A DNA stretch of 64,000 bases from Bifidobacterium gallicum DSM 20093 = LMG 11596 (GTDB taxonomy: Bacteria; Actinomycetota; Actinomycetes; Actinomycetales; Bifidobacteriaceae). Both the position numbers and the translations under genes were made by a program. Each line of letters opens with the position of its first letter. The stretch's first letter is position 1. This document shows, one piece after another, positions 63,980-64,000 of this stretch. The stretch lies in assembly GCF_000741205.1 (NCBI RefSeq), contig NZ_JGYW01000001.1, positions 62,001-126,000 on the forward strand, in the 5' to 3' direction. Under the pieces are notes generated by a model. That model was not told the origin of the DNA. It did not search any database and saw only the letters and a list, made by a program, of their open reading frames with translations.

Positions 63980-64000
63980 TCAGGCCTTGGCGTCAGCCTT
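63980..64000 (-). CDS. 3' end of an unidentified gene
   Basis: Only the last codons are inside the window, reading K-A-D-A-K-A-stop on the minus strand. The terminator just downstream supports this frame. Six residues are too few to name a product. Confidence 0.5.
   Translation of the reverse strand, partial: KADAKA

Overview
The window reads as a bifidobacterial (Actinobacteria) chromosome segment ending at the replication-origin neighbourhood. This is inferred from gene content and order. The fhaA-fhaB-pstP-rodA-pbpA-pknA-pknB cluster with trpG, a class E sortase, a DUF881 protein and crgA beside it is the standard actinobacterial origin-proximal layout. Paired crcB genes, a livHMGF-K operon, class II fructose-bisphosphate aldolase and GC-rich codon use also fit. 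Species was not determined. Most metabolic genes are on the minus strand, running away from the DnaA-box cluster at about 63.4-63.8 kb, so co-directional with replication if that cluster is oriC.

Layout. 0-9 kb: start of an ABC ATPase (left edge), amino-acid permease, secreted GDPD esterase, a catalytically altered SIAE-like protein, an MFS transporter with an overlapping Pro/Ala-rich ORF, and ilvC. 9-15 kb: branched-chain amino-acid ABC transporter (livH with an extra exported domain, livM, livG, livF, binding lipoprotein). 15-23 kb: antitoxin remnant, crcB pair behind purA, fba, membrane-anchored polysaccharide deacetylase. 23-34 kb: aldo-keto reductase, LysR and alcohol-dehydrogenase remnants, SRAP protein, malic enzyme, tRNA-Gly(CCC), beta-lactamase-like hydrolase, ferredoxin-NADP reductase, P1B-type ATPase. 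34-45 kb: HtrA protease, tgt, tRNA-Leu(CAG), small membrane protein, DMT exporter, unknown 453-residue protein, alpha/beta hydrolase, S9 peptidase. 45-62 kb: the Ser/Thr phosphorylation and cell-wall cluster, trpG, sortase, DUF881, crgA, methyltransferase. 62-64 kb: frameshifted tnpB tail, Phd/PIN toxin-antitoxin module with a decayed second antitoxin, DnaA-box region, and the 3' end of a further gene.

The most unusual feature is a dispersed repeat family. Four intergenic arrays (416-777, 18896-19574, 27750-27902, 56030-56443; about 30 units) are built from imperfect palindromes of about 46 bp at a nearly constant 53-bp period. In every unit paired by hand, most asymmetric differences between arms are G-U wobbles when read as minus-strand RNA and A-C mismatches on the plus strand. 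This suggests either a minus-strand tandem-hairpin RNA or strand-biased mutation. Two arrays are directly followed, on the high-coordinate side, by purine-rich tracts of roughly 280 and 360 bp. Array 2 also carries a higher-order duplication of about six units (315-bp offset). I know of no described element of this form, but I could not search for one.
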